Shown: positions 15,589 through 25,310, counted from the stretch's first letter. The stretch: DNA of 52,081 nt from Oceanospirillaceae bacterium (GCA_013215445.1 JABSRA010000027.1:1-52081), one strand, 5' to 3'. Notes: a model not told the origin generated them from the sequence alone. Translations and numbers: made by a program.

Positions 15589-17936
15589 TCTGCAGTTCCT
15601 TTGGCAATATTCAAGTTTTCAGTTTGCTCTTCTACGCTAGTCGGGTTGGTTGTCTTTTTCCCATCTAACATCATCAAAAGAGGTGGTAGGAATAAGAAAT
15701 CTACGATCAGTGCAACCGCGATGGTAACCGCCGTTAATAGACCCATATCACCGTTTAATTTAAAGCTAGACTGTGCCAGTACCATAAAGCCGGCCACCAG
15801 TACTAAAGTGGTAATCCAAAGTGCGCGTCCCACACTACTGAAAGCATACTTGACCGCCTCTTCGCTACTCTTGCCGTAGTGGTCAATCGCGTGTTTGTAC
15901 TTGGATAAAAAGTGCACGGTATCATCGACCACGATACCCAGGGTCATGCCCGCTACCACGGATAGCGCCAAGCCAACCTGGCCATCCATAAAGTACCAAA
16001 GTCCGAAACCTATGGAGGCGGGAATTAAGTTAGGCAATAAACTAATGAAACCGTACCGCACCGAGCGCAGGGCAAAAGCCAGTAGCAGTGAGATAAGGAT
16101 TAGTGCCACAGTGGTACCGATCAACATGCTGTTGATATTGCGTTGACCAATGTGGGCAAACATCAATGTTGGGCTGGCAATATTGACTTTGTAGTCCGGT
16201 GCATTAGCTGCAAACCATGCGTACATGTTAGTTTCGATGGTGATTTGTTGACTGGAACTGAGGTTTTTAAAGGTGCCGACTACGCGGGTTGAAGACTTGT
16301 CGACATTCAATTGGTTGTTTAAATCTAAACCGTAAGGTAGGGACATCTCGTACAATAGTAAATATTGTGCGGATAGTTCACGCTCTTCAGGTAGGCGGTA
16401 GTATTCGTCATCGTCGCCATGCATGTTCCGGTTAAGACGCTTGAGTACATCCGAGATGGTGCTGACATGATCTGTCTCAGGCATGGCACGCAACCAATCA
16501 GAAAAATCACCGACTGTCTTGAGGAATTTAGGATCGTTGATGCCGCTGCTTACTTTACTGTCGATAGACACTTCAATTAATGATAGGCCAGATAAATTAG
16601 CTTCCATAAAATCGGTGGCGGAGCGAAACGGCACGGTCGTATCAAAATATTCAACAAAGTTATCATCGAGTTTATTTTGCGGTAAGAAAGAGGCAATAAT
16701 GACGATGATCACCGCAGTGCCCGGTAAAAGTATCTTGCGCTTGGCGATGACAAACTCAGCAAATTTTTCCATCATGCCATTATGGTCGTTAGGTGTTACT
16801 TTACTGGCTTTAACCGGTAATACCATTAACAGCGCTGGGAATACTGTAATAGCGAAAACAAAGGCTAGCATGACACCGATAGCGACCATGTTTCCCAAAT
16901 CGCGAAACGGCGGAGAATCAGAGAAATTCATACTTAAAAAGCCGATGGCGGTGGTAACACTGGTTAATAAGATCGGTTTAAAGTTAACTTGTAAACTATA
17001 CAATAAAGCGTCTTTTTTCGGTTTTCCCTGACGCATTTCATAATAATAACTGGTCAATATATGAATACAATCTGCAACGGCTAACGTCATGATCATAGTA
17101 GGTGCGCTGACCGAGGGGCCCGTTAGATAGAAACCCATCCAACCGACAGCACCCATGGTACCGGCAATACTGAAAATAATCACGACCAGAGTGGCAAAGG
17201 TACCGCTAAAGCTGCGTAATAGCAGCATCATGGTCAGTAATACAATGCCAAACATAGCAGGTACTAAGGTTGAACTGTCAGATATTGATGTTTCAGAGAA
17301 GGCGGTGTTCATCATTACCATGCCCGTCAACTGGACATTGAAATTAGGAAATTTGGCTTCGAACTCCGCCTGAATTTTTCTGACTTTGTCGGCGACCTCG
17401 GGTATTTCGCTGATAGGATCTAAGCCGGGCAACTGCAAGGTGATATTGACAATAGTAATATGACCGGTGGCGGACACTACTTTATTTAATAACAGTAGAT
17501 CGTTGGTGGCAATTTGTTTGATGCGGGGCATATCGGCGTCAGTCAGTACTTGCGGATCAAGTACTAAGTCTTCAACAATAAGATCGTCTCCCTCGGCAAT
17601 GGTGTGCTGGAAATTAGCAATAGAATCTACTCGGGTAGAGTAGGGTATTTGCCATGATTCTGTGGTCAACCAGTGAATGGCGGTCAAGTTTTCAGGGGTG
17701 AAAACATCGCCATTTTTAGGGTCGAGAATAAACACCGCGTTATCACTTTTCGCATAGATTTCCTGCATTGCTTCAAAGTCGAGAAGCTGCGGATTTTCGT
17801 CACTAAAGAAAACTTTGTAATCTCCTTTAAAGACCAGGTTTTTAGCGCCATATGCCGTACCAAAAACCAGTACGATGGCTAACAATAAAACTAGCCAGGG
17901 CCGGTTGAGTGCAAAATTGTAAATGCGTTCTCTCAT
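15585..17936 (-). CDS. RND superfamily exporter, MMPL/HAE3 type
   Basis: Inner-membrane, proton-driven exporter. The 783 residues show the internal duplication of RND proteins: a first span (about 12-32), a large periplasmic loop, five spans (about 220-375), a further span (about 405-420), a second loop, and five C-terminal spans (about 620-760). The sequences TLAVADCIHILTSYYYE and GMTLGIVVDDTVHFLSKYK are the paired charged helix regions (GxxxDD type) used for proton relay. Length is below that of AcrB (about 1050) and fits the HAE3/MMPL group, which moves lipids, hopanoids or sterols in studied cases. It lies between the TetR gene (35 bases) and the LolA-like gene (overlap). Cargo unknown. 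Confidence 0.88.
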   Translation of the reverse strand: MRERIYNFALNRPWLVLLLAIVLVFGTAYGAKNLVFKGDYKVFFSDENPQLLDFEAMQEIYAKSDNAVFILDPKNGDVFTPENLTAIHWLTTESWQIPYSTRVDSIANFQHTIAEGDDLIVEDLVLDPQVLTDADMPRIKQIATNDLLLLNKVVSATGHITIVNITLQLPGLDPISEIPEVADKVRKIQAEFEAKFPNFNVQLTGMVMMNTAFSETSISDSSTLVPAMFGIVLLTMMLLLRSFSGTFATLVVIIFSIAGTMGAVGWMGFYLTGPSVSAPTMIMTLAVADCIHILTSYYYEMRQGKPKKDALLYSLQVNFKPILLTSVTTAIGFLSMNFSDSPPFRDLGNMVAIGVMLAFVFAITVFPALLMVLPVKASKVTPNDHNGMMEKFAEFVIAKRKILLPGTAVIIVIIASFLPQNKLDDNFVEYFDTTVPFRSATDFMEANLSGLSLIEVSIDSKVSSGINDPKFLKTVGDFSDWLRAMPETDHVSTISDVLKRLNRNMHGDDDEYYRLPEERELSAQYLLLYEMSLPYGLDLNNQLNVDKSSTRVVGTFKNLSSSQQITIETNMYAWFAANAPDYKVNIASPTLMFAHIGQRNINSMLIGTTVALILISLLLAFALRSVRYGFISLLPNLIPASIGFGLWYFMDGQVGLALSVVAGMTLGIVVDDTVHFLSKYKHAIDHYGKSSEEAVKYAFSSVGRALWITTLVLVAGFMVLAQSSFKLNGDMGLLTAVTIAVALIVDFLFLPPLLMMLDGKKTTNPTSVEEQTENLNIAKGTAE

Positions 17937-17971
17937 GAATACTCCGAAAAATTAAAGTTAAAGTTAAATTA

Positions 17972-18727
17972 TTAATTGTTGTTAGATAAACTTTGCAGCT
18001 GAGCGATAGTCTCGACCTCTGCAGAAAATATTTCTTTTTTGATGCGTTCAACTGACGCACGCCAGTCAAAATCTTTGGCCAGCGGTTGCCAGCACATGCC
18101 ATCGTGCATGAGGTTAATACTGTTCAGTAATTCGATTTCGACATTTAGCTGTGAGCGAATACTGCAGCCATCGTTGTCTCCCATTAGCAGGGTCTGTACC
18201 CCAAAATCGATGCTCCAGCAGCTAAAGGCCATTTGTTCGAAGCCCATGCCCTGCGGAATAACACATTCACCAGCAGCAGCAGAATTACGAAAATGGGCAA
18301 AAATAGGGTTGAGAAAGGCCATTTCAATTTGTTGGTGTTTAAGACGTCTAGATTCTGATGCTTTTGAGACACATCCAGCGGTTTTAACCGTCACACCAAT
18401 CATAAAATCGTCTGGATTGGCCAGGGAATTTAACAGTGATCCCACGTGCACAGCGAGTGCCTTCTCGCGACTTGAGCCATTAAAAGTGAGGCCTCGTGCT
18501 AACACTTTACCCACTTGTTGCATATGGTCGGTACAGATTGCCAGCATGATGTCTTCTTTACTGCTGAAATGGTTGTACACGGTGCCCTTAGAATAGGGTA
18601 GTTGTTTGACCAGTTTATCAATGGTGAGAGAGGGCACACCTTCAACTCGAATAATCTGTTTAGCGCACTCGAGCATCTCTACTTCGCGGGCGTCCTTCTC
18701 TTCTTGGCTGAAAATTTTCGGAGTCAT
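17972..18727 (-). CDS. TetR/AcrR family regulator of the RND operon
   Basis: The 251 residues have the TetR helix-turn-helix near the N-terminus (about 19-65: TIDKLVKQLPYSKGTVYNHFSSKEDIM) and a longer than usual helical ligand domain (family 190-230). It is the first gene of the four-gene minus-strand unit TetR-RND-LolA-like-barrel. Two palindromes of the form TTGACGnnnCGTCAA lie 18 and 77 bases upstream of its ATG, so the protein probably represses its own operon. The ligand could be the lipid-like cargo, but nothing in the sequence shows this. Confidence 0.9.
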   Translation of the reverse strand: MTPKIFSQEEKDAREVEMLECAKQIIRVEGVPSLTIDKLVKQLPYSKGTVYNHFSSKEDIMLAICTDHMQQVGKVLARGLTFNGSSREKALAVHVGSLLNSLANPDDFMIGVTVKTAGCVSKASESRRLKHQQIEMAFLNPIFAHFRNSAAAGECVIPQGMGFEQMAFSCWSIDFGVQTLLMGDNDGCSIRSQLNVEIELLNSINLMHDGMCWQPLAKDFDWRASVERIKKEIFSAEVETIAQLQSLSNNN

Positions 18728-18744
18728 ATTAAGTACTTTTTATT

Positions 18745-18759
18745 TTGACGGTTCGTCAA
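18745..18759. promoter_or_regulatory. TetR-type operator, copy 1
   Basis: Palindrome TTGACG-GTT-CGTCAA, 18 bases upstream of the TetR start codon. The same arms recur in a second copy, which makes a specific regulator site likely. Confidence 0.75.
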
Positions 18760-18803
18760 AGATAGACCTGATGTAATCTAATGTAAAGTTAAAATTGTTT
18801 ATT

Positions 18804-18818
18804 TTGACGGATCGTCAA
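18804..18818. promoter_or_regulatory. TetR-type operator, copy 2
   Basis: Palindrome TTGACG-GAT-CGTCAA, 59 bases from copy 1. In both copies the flank TATTT or TTATTT precedes the site, extending the likeness beyond the arms. Confidence 0.75.
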
Positions 18819-19167
18819 GACGTTGTTTACATTTCAATAATGACTTAATACTTTTTGTTTTAAAATAGAATGTTATTTGAATGCATAACAAACCATGGTG
18901 TTTAAGTTTTTTAATCCGATGATTCTGATTGTAGGCGTAAGGCATGACAGCTAGTGTCAGTAGGTGGGGATGATTCAATAAAAGAGCAGTGGTTAAATAC
19001 CAAGGTTCACTGGCTGTAAAGCAGACGAATGCCCACAGAGATACCGGATTGAACCCGGATATTGGATGCTATATTCAGGTTAAGTTATTCGGTTGCTATA
19101 TTTACTGACAATAAATTGCTTGTGATGGGATATTGACGCCGATAATTTTATCTGAGATCCCTGTTAA

Positions 19168-20880
19168 CTAAAATATTAAACTAAGGATCAACAGCAGGGC
19201 TAGGCAGCCGCTCACGCCCTGCCAAAATAATACTGGGTTGTGGGTGATTAAGGGCGGTTGTTGATGGTGGCTAAATTGATCTTGCTGACGGTTTTTAAAG
19301 CCAGCATACATCTGTGAAAAGCTCGGGGTACGCTTTTTTGGGTCAGCGGCGAGGGCATCTTTCAGGGTATCGTCTATTTCCCTAGGGAGATTTTTACGAA
19401 AGGTAGCAATGGGTCGGTACTGCCATTGTTGCAGGGACTTAGGGATGTCGGAGTGAGCGGATAAGGTTTTATAGGGCATATCACCACAGAGCATTTCATA
19501 AGTAATAATGGCCAGGGAAAATAAATCGCTCTGGTGACTGGGGCTTTGTCCAAGCAGTATTTCAGGGGCGCTGTACGACATAGTACCCAGTGGCTGAGAC
19601 CCAGCGGGTTCTTCAAAGCAGCCAATTTTGCAGCTGCCGTAGTCGATCAATGTGATGTGGCCGCTCTGATCAATCATAAAATTATCTGGTTTTAAATCAC
19701 AGTGCACGATGTCCATGCGTTGTAGGCTGCGCAATGCATCTATCATCTGTTTCAGTATGTCACCGACGCTCTTAAGAGATGGCGAAGGGTTGGCACTCAT
19801 CCATTCATCTAACGGTTTACCATTTATTTTCTCACAGATATGATAGAGGAATTTACTGTTGGCATCTCTTGGGTAAATTTTCATCAGGCCGGGATGGTTA
19901 AATTTTTCACCTATCCAGCCCTCTTTGATAAAGGCACTGATATAGAGTTGATCTTCAGCAAAATTAAGCGAGGGCACTTTAACAATGACTTCACGTTTGG
20001 CTTGCCTATCAAAGGCTAAATAGACATGAGAGCGGGCAGTTTGTTGTTTTATTGCCAGTATTTCAAAATCATCTAGCACCGCCCCCAGGGGCAAAGCTGG
20101 AGGGATAACTTGTTGTTGACGTTGATGAATTAATTGATTGAAGGAAATGTCAGGGGCGTTATCTACCTTAATCAACACACAAGTTAGATTGTCTTGAGAG
20201 CCATTGGCTTGCGCTCTTTGGCAAATTTCTTGGCTGGCTTGCTCTAGAGAGCCGCTTTCTTTGATAATCGCTTGAACGTCTTTTTTGGTAATGAAATCAT
20301 AGACACCATCACAACTTAAGAAAAAGATATCAGCTGTTTCTATCTCCGTGGTGGTGAAGTCTACCTCGACATGATGCGATGCGCCGATAGCCCGATTGAG
20401 AATACCTGAGGGGGTCGAGTGTGCTTTAGTGAGTATCTGGTAGCCATCGTTATTAATCTTGACGATTTGACAATCGCCGATGTGAAAAATTTTAGCTTCA
20501 GTACCTTTTAATACCAAGGCAGAAAAGGTGCTATACCACTGTTGTTCTCGCAGGTTTGCTGAACCGACTTGCTGTCTTGAATACAGCCAGCTATTTAAGG
20601 CGGAGATAACTTTTGCAGCAGATTTACTAACCGACCAACTGTTGGGTGTTGCCAAGTATTCTTCGATGAAGTGACAGACGCTCATTTGACTTGCCTGTGC
20701 GGCGCAGTTGGCGCTGGATACGCCATCTGCGATCACCGCGACATGACCTTTAGTTTCCAGCTCTATGCCCTTGGTGGTTTTCACAGCAAAGGCATCTTGG
20801 TTTTCACCTTTGACACCGGCGCTGGAATAACCGCCGGCTTGGATAGTTAAAGGTTTGGTCTGGTTAGTGGTCCTGATCAT
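19168..20880 (-). CDS. PP2C phosphatase / Ser-Thr kinase fusion of the nitrate operon
   Basis: The 570 residues join a PP2C-type protein phosphatase (about 15-240) to a protein kinase (about 270-530) and a C-terminal membrane anchor (551-570). Phosphatase metal residues are present: D29 (ENQDAF), D52-G53, D191 (SCDG) and D230-N231. In the kinase, K301 (VIVKVP), D395, DYG 413-415 (normally DFG) and APE 438-440 are seen. However, the glycine-rich loop is not recognisable (KQQTARSHVYLAF) and the HRD motif reads HCD. The gene lies 14 bases after the nitrate transporter in the nirBD operon, the same neighbourhood as in Pseudomonas aeruginosa nitrate-assimilation loci. Its target is not known to me; control of uptake or reductase activity is a guess. 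Confidence 0.88.
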   Translation of the reverse strand: MIRTTNQTKPLTIQAGGYSSAGVKGENQDAFAVKTTKGIELETKGHVAVIADGVSSANCAAQASQMSVCHFIEEYLATPNSWSVSKSAAKVISALNSWLYSRQQVGSANLREQQWYSTFSALVLKGTEAKIFHIGDCQIVKINNDGYQILTKAHSTPSGILNRAIGASHHVEVDFTTTEIETADIFFLSCDGVYDFITKKDVQAIIKESGSLEQASQEICQRAQANGSQDNLTCVLIKVDNAPDISFNQLIHQRQQQVIPPALPLGAVLDDFEILAIKQQTARSHVYLAFDRQAKREVIVKVPSLNFAEDQLYISAFIKEGWIGEKFNHPGLMKIYPRDANSKFLYHICEKINGKPLDEWMSANPSPSLKSVGDILKQMIDALRSLQRMDIVHCDLKPDNFMIDQSGHITLIDYGSCKIGCFEEPAGSQPLGTMSYSAPEILLGQSPSHQSDLFSLAIITYEMLCGDMPYKTLSAHSDIPKSLQQWQYRPIATFRKNLPREIDDTLKDALAADPKKRTPSFSQMYAGFKNRQQDQFSHHQQPPLITHNPVLFWQGVSGCLALLLILSLIF

Positions 20881-20894
20881 AGCATCGCTTTTCT

Positions 20895-22361
20895 CTAGTT
20901 AACCTTAATTAATTCAACACTGCCATCGGGCATGATTTCAGCCATAACACCTTTGGGTTCTTTCATCAAAAAAAGCATCAACAAACCGACAAAGGCACTG
21001 ATAGCGATCACAATAAAGAACTCTTGATAGCTGACGAATGACAGTACGGTTAAATAGAACACAGCACCAACATTGCCATAGGCACCTGTCATGCCGGCTA
21101 TTTGACCGGTCAATCGTCGCTTGATCAAGGGCACTGCTGCAAACACTGCACCTTCACCTGCCTGCACAAAGAAAGAGCAACTCATGGCGGCAATTACCGC
21201 TAAAAATAGTGGCCATTCACCATTGATACTGGCCATCACCGCGTAGCCAATAGAGAGGCCAGTGGTGAGGATCATCAAGGTGATTTTACGCCCATATTTG
21301 TCACTTATCCAACCGCCCAAGGGGCGTGATAATAAATTCATAAAGGCGTAAGTAGACGCCAGTAAACCCGCGGTTACCATACTTAAGTTAAAGGTTTCGG
21401 CAAAAAACAACGGCAGCATCGAAATAACCGCCAACTCTGAGCCGAAGGTGGCAAAATACAGCACATTAAGTACCGCGACTTGCTGAAAAGAGTAGCGGTG
21501 TAAAGGTTCTACCTCTTTTATAAACAAGTCTTTATTCACTTGGTAGGCGGCGCGAATTTCGACTACAAATAAAACCGCTAATCCAACATAAGAAACGAGG
21601 CTAAAGTTTTCGCTAATCAGGTTTACACCCTCTGGAGAGAGTTTCCAGACCAGCAGTACCAGTGCCGCAAACAAGGGGATTTTCATCAGCAGTAGTAGGT
21701 AAAAATCACTGATGCTGGTGACTTCCATGGCCTTAGAGCTTTTCGGCTTGAAGTAAGTAGCGCCTTTGGGCGTATCTCTAACCCCCCAGTAAAAAACCAA
21801 AGAGTAAAGCATACAGATGATACCCGTCACGCCCACCGCCCAACGCCAGCCATCGTCACCGCCAAACATCAGTGCCAATACTGGTAGGGTACCCGCTGCA
21901 GCTGCCGAACCGAAATTCCCCCAGCCGCCATAGATGCCTTCAGCCGTTCCCAATTGATGAGCGGGAAACCACTCACTCACCAAGCGGATGCCAATCACAA
22001 AACCAGCACCAATGAAGCCCAATAAGAAACGAGCCAGGGCCAGCTGTTCGAAATTATCCGCTAAAGCAAACATGAAGCAGGGGATCGCACAGACAAATAA
22101 TAAGATACTATAAGTTTTACGTGGGCCGTACTGATCGGTCACCATGCCAATGATAATACGCGCTGGGATGGTGAGTGCGACGTTTAAAATGAGTAAGGTT
22201 TTAATCTGTTCAGGACTTAAACCCATAGACTCGGCAATCATGCCCAGTAGTGGAGCATGATTAAACCAGACTAAAAAACTGATGAAAAATGCCATCCAGC
22301 TAAAATGTAAGATCTTCATCTCAGAACTTAATGAGAATAGTTTAAATTTACTAGAGTTCAC
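20895..22361 (-). CDS. narK: Assimilatory nitrate/nitrite MFS transporter (NarK/NasA type)
   Basis: Inner-membrane nitrate importer of the NNP family, 488 residues and twelve spans. Two nitrate-signature glycine stretches are visible, [16 protein letters not shown] and [14 protein letters not shown], and the substrate-binding Arg residues lie in [12 protein letters not shown] and [12 protein letters not shown] start at the GTG at 22361, one base after the nirD stop, with AAAGAGG about ten bases ahead, because the family begins near [10 protein letters not shown]. Starts further upstream would overlap nirD and add 25 unrelated residues. It is often called NasA in Pseudomonas; I use narK to avoid confusion with the reductase. 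Confidence 0.93.
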   Translation of the reverse strand: MNSSKFKLFSLSSEMKILHFSWMAFFISFLVWFNHAPLLGMIAESMGLSPEQIKTLLILNVALTIPARIIIGMVTDQYGPRKTYSILLFVCAIPCFMFALADNFEQLALARFLLGFIGAGFVIGIRLVSEWFPAHQLGTAEGIYGGWGNFGSAAAAGTLPVLALMFGGDDGWRWAVGVTGIICMLYSLVFYWGVRDTPKGATYFKPKSSKAMEVTSISDFYLLLLMKIPLFAALVLLVWKLSPEGVNLISENFSLVSYVGLAVLFVVEIRAAYQVNKDLFIKEVEPLHRYSFQQVAVLNVLYFATFGSELAVISMLPLFFAETFNLSMVTAGLLASTYAFMNLLSRPLGGWISDKYGRKITLMILTTGLSIGYAVMASINGEWPLFLAVIAAMSCSFFVQAGEGAVFAAVPLIKRRLTGQIAGMTGAYGNVGAVFYLTVLSFVSYQEFFIVIAISAFVGLLMLFLMKEPKGVMAEIMPDGSVELIKVN

Positions 22362-22362
22362 T

Positions 22363-22719
22363 TTAAGAAACCTCTTTAAGCTGCACAAATCCATTGTTAA
22401 TTCGTGACTCATAAATAGGAATTGAAACAGAGTCATCCTGCTGGCATTTACCGGTATCTAAGCAAAACTGCTGTTTTAATAAAGGTGATGCGATGCTATA
22501 TTTTTCATCGAGTTCGGTGATTAACCCTCTGGAGAGCACATTTGCCTTGGCAAAGGGATCAAAGTTCGACACGGCTTTTACCTGGCTTTCTGCGCCGTTA
22601 CTGCGGCTATGGATATGGAAAACGGCAACTTGCTCTCCCTGTAAATGGGCACAAACACCGGTGTTTTTGGGAATGTCGAGTATTTTACAAATATCAATCC
22701 ACTGGGCTGACGTCGTCAT
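22363..22719 (-). CDS. nirD: Nitrite reductase (NADH) small subunit NirD
   Basis: Partner of NirB in the cytoplasmic NADH-dependent reduction of nitrite to ammonium. The 118 residues have a Rieske-like fold ([62 protein letters not shown]), but the Cys-His pairs that bind the [2Fe-2S] cluster in true Rieske proteins are missing, as is normal for NirD. It lies 12 bases after nirB and one base before the transporter start, so the operon is tightly packed. Confidence 0.95.
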   Translation of the reverse strand: MTTSAQWIDICKILDIPKNTGVCAHLQGEQVAVFHIHSRSNGAESQVKAVSNFDPFAKANVLSRGLITELDEKYSIASPLLKQQFCLDTGKCQQDDSVSIPIYESRINNGFVQLKEVS

Positions 22720-22731
22720 AAAAAGGTTTCC

Positions 22732-25257
22732 TTATAGTTCTGTGGCTAATTCAAGTGCTTTTTCACTCGGACTGATTTGTTTGCGTACCGTACTAAAAAT
22801 TATATTGTCATCGGTTTTATCACTGTTGATGTAGTGGCTAAAACGCTGCAATTTCCCGGGATTTTCCAGGGTGGTTTTCCACTCACATTGATAGGTGTCT
22901 ATTAGATGATCTACCTGCAGTAGTAGCTCATCGTTAATGCCTAATTTATCATTCAGTACCACTTCTTTAAGGTAATCTAAACCGCCTTCTAGGCCTTCCA
23001 TCCAAACAGAGGTTCGCTGTAATCTGTCAGCGGTGCGCACGTAAAACATGAAAATAATGTCGATATAGCGAATTAGGGTGGCGTCGTCGATATCACTGGC
23101 AAATAAATCGGCGTGACGTGGACGCATGCCACCGTTACCACAGACATAGAGGTTCCAGCCATTTTCCGTAGCGATGATGCCAAAATCTTTACTTTGTGCC
23201 TCTGCACATTCACGTGCACATCCGGAAACCGCCATCTTTACTTTGTGCGGTGAGCGTATCCCCTTGTAGCGATTTTCGATAAAAATGGCCATTGAGGTGC
23301 TATCTTGGACGCCGTAACGACACCAAGTATTACCGACACAAGATTTGACGGTTCGCAATGATTTTCCATAGGCGTGGCCGGTCTCTAAACCCGCATCGAC
23401 GAATCGCTGCCAAATATGCGGCAACTGGTGAATTTGCGCGCCAAATAAATCGATGCGTTGACCACCGGTGATCTTGGTATAGAGATTATATTCCTTGGCA
23501 ACTTGGCCGATTAATATCAGGTGGTCGGGGGTGATTTCGCCAGCTGGAATACGCGGAACAATCGAATAGGTACCGTTTTTTTGCATATTACCTAAGAAAT
23601 TATCATTGGTATCTTGCAGGCCTATTAACTCTTCTGCGAGAACGTGCTCGTTCCATAACGAGGCCAGCATGGAGCCGACCGCAGGTTTGCATATTTCACA
23701 GCCATCGCCATTGCCACAGTCATCGAGCAGTTGATTAAAGCTGCGAATTTGTTTCACTCTAATGATGTCGAATAGCTCGGTGCGCGAATGTTTAAAGTGG
23801 CGACATAAACTGCTGTCGATGCTGACCCCCAATTTACTTAATTGCGCATTCATCACTTGGGTGACTAAAGGCATGCAACCACCACAGCCGGTACCGGCGC
23901 CGGTACAAGCTTTGAGCGCGGCGATGTCGGTGGCACCGCCTGCAACGGCCTCATTTAACTCGGCCTTGGTGACATCTAAACATGAACATATTTGCGCGGT
24001 GTCGGGTAGTGCATCTATCCCGGCGCTACCTCCTGACATTGCACCATCAGCCTCAGGCAGTAACAGATATTCAGGTGGGTGGGTAAGCTCTATTTTATTC
24101 AGCGCCAATTGTAGCCACTGACCGTAATCACTGCTGTCGCCTACTAAAACTGCGCCGAGTAAAATTTTACCGGTTTCGTCCATGACAATTTTTTTATAGA
24201 TGCCCGTCGCCGAGTCGATAAAGCTGTAGGTTTGAGAATTGGCCGTATTGGCATGTGCATCCCCAATACTCGCCACTTCAATACCTAGTAGTTTGAGTTT
24301 AGTGCTCATATCAGCACCGGCGAACTCTTTTTCTCCGCCAGTGATGTGGCTGACCGCGGCTTTTGCCATGGCGTATCCAGGGGCGACCAAGCCAAATATT
24401 TTATTATCCCAAAGTGCACATTCGCCAATCGAATAGATGTTTTCGTCACTGGTTAGGCATTGGTTATTTATGCTGATACCGCCACGTTCGCCTAATTGCA
24501 GATCTGCGTCTCGGGCTAGACTGTCTCTGGGGCGGATACCTGCTGAAAATACAATGGTATCCGTTTCTAAAAAGCTACCATCGGCAAAGTTCATGCGGTA
24601 GCGACAGGTTTCACCTGCGACGATTTCTTTGGTGTTCTTTTCTGTGTGAACTTCAACACCCAACTGAGCAATTTTCTGTTTTAAAAGCTCTCCGCCACCT
24701 TGGTCGAGTTGCACCGCCATTAGTCGCGGAGCAAACTCAACCACGTGAGTTTTCAGCCCTAGTTGTTTGATGGCATTGGCAGCTTCTAAACCCAGTAAAC
24801 CACCCCCTATTACTACCCCTACTTTAGACACTTTGGCAGATTCGGCGATTGCATCTAGATCGTCTAAGGTTCTGTAGACGTGAATATGTGGCTGGTCTTT
24901 ACCTGGTACCGGTGGCACAAAAGGGAAGGAGCCTGTTGCCAGTACTAGTTTGTCGTAGCTGATGGTCTCACCGGCTGAGCTTAAAACCGTTTTGGCGGTG
25001 CGATCAATGGCGGTAACTTGTTGGTTTAAGAAATACTTAACCCCCATTTCAGCGTATTGTTGCGGGGTTGTTAATGCTAAATCAGCAGCGCTATTACCGG
25101 TGAAGTAGCTGGTTAACATGACACGATCATATGCGAGGCGACTCTCCTCACAAAAAGTGATTATTTCATAATCATCGCTCGCTGCATTACTTAATTGGCT
25201 GATGAAATGATGCCCAACCATACCATTGCCTACGACTACTATTTTTTGTTTAGCCAT
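22732..25257 (-). CDS. nirB: Nitrite reductase (NADH) large subunit NirB
   Basis: Reduces nitrite to ammonium with NADH. The 841 residues show, in order: an FAD/NAD-binding pyridine nucleotide-disulfide reductase part (about 1-390; VVVGNGMVGHHF, VVIGGGLLGLEAA), two BFD-like [2Fe-2S] segments (CSCLDVTKAELNEAVAGG ... CTGAGTGCGGCMP, and a second with DGCEICKP), and the siroheme/[4Fe-4S] domain with CVGNTWCRYGVQDS and SGCARECAEAQ, which together give the four cluster Cys. It is the first gene of nirB-nirD-narK-PP2C/kinase. A sigma-54 type promoter lies about 50-65 bases upstream. No siroheme-synthase gene (cysG/cobA) is found near it. Confidence 0.96.
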   Translation of the reverse strand: MAKQKIVVVGNGMVGHHFISQLSNAASDDYEIITFCEESRLAYDRVMLTSYFTGNSAADLALTTPQQYAEMGVKYFLNQQVTAIDRTAKTVLSSAGETISYDKLVLATGSFPFVPPVPGKDQPHIHVYRTLDDLDAIAESAKVSKVGVVIGGGLLGLEAANAIKQLGLKTHVVEFAPRLMAVQLDQGGGELLKQKIAQLGVEVHTEKNTKEIVAGETCRYRMNFADGSFLETDTIVFSAGIRPRDSLARDADLQLGERGGISINNQCLTSDENIYSIGECALWDNKIFGLVAPGYAMAKAAVSHITGGEKEFAGADMSTKLKLLGIEVASIGDAHANTANSQTYSFIDSATGIYKKIVMDETGKILLGAVLVGDSSDYGQWLQLALNKIELTHPPEYLLLPEADGAMSGGSAGIDALPDTAQICSCLDVTKAELNEAVAGGATDIAALKACTGAGTGCGGCMPLVTQVMNAQLSKLGVSIDSSLCRHFKHSRTELFDIIRVKQIRSFNQLLDDCGNGDGCEICKPAVGSMLASLWNEHVLAEELIGLQDTNDNFLGNMQKNGTYSIVPRIPAGEITPDHLILIGQVAKEYNLYTKITGGQRIDLFGAQIHQLPHIWQRFVDAGLETGHAYGKSLRTVKSCVGNTWCRYGVQDSTSMAIFIENRYKGIRSPHKVKMAVSGCARECAEAQSKDFGIIATENGWNLYVCGNGGMRPRHADLFASDIDDATLIRYIDIIFMFYVRTADRLQRTSVWMEGLEGGLDYLKEVVLNDKLGINDELLLQVDHLIDTYQCEWKTTLENPGKLQRFSHYINSDKTDDNIIFSTVRKQISPSEKALELATEL

Positions 25258-25290
25258 TATAATTTCACTCGCTATTTCTTATATTTGGTT

Positions 25291-25310
25291 CTTGTCTGAT
25301 CTTAGACAAG
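25291..25310. promoter_or_regulatory. Palindrome over the predicted nirB start site
   Basis: CTTGTCT-GATCTT-AGACAAG is a perfect 7-bp inverted repeat with a 6-base centre. It spans about -12 to +8 relative to the start predicted from the -24/-12 element, so it is more likely a protein site than a transcribed hairpin. The 6-base centre recalls ANTAR-type RNA loops, but the G expected at loop position 4 is absent. Confidence 0.5.

Larger units (their letters stand above)
18728..19167. other. Spacer between the TetR operon and the nitrate operon
   Basis: The right end of the nitrate-assimilation transcript and the promoter region of the TetR operon meet here. Apart from the two operators near 18745-18818 I see no gene and no clear terminator. 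The 18830-19167 part holds nothing recognisable. Confidence 0.5.

Noticed and set aside
16483..17031. 182-codon plus-strand frame inside the RND exporter gene
   Set aside because: It is antisense to well-matched membrane segments of the exporter; its Thr/Ser/Lys-rich product is typical of a shadow frame.
18039..18596. 185-codon plus-strand frame opposite the TetR gene
   Set aside because: It is antisense to a clear TetR protein and has no recognisable domain.
25291..25310. ANTAR (NasR/NasT) type antiterminator hairpin in the nirB leader
   Set aside because: The six-base loop lacks the G at position 4, only one hairpin is present, and the element overlaps the promoter rather than the transcribed leader.
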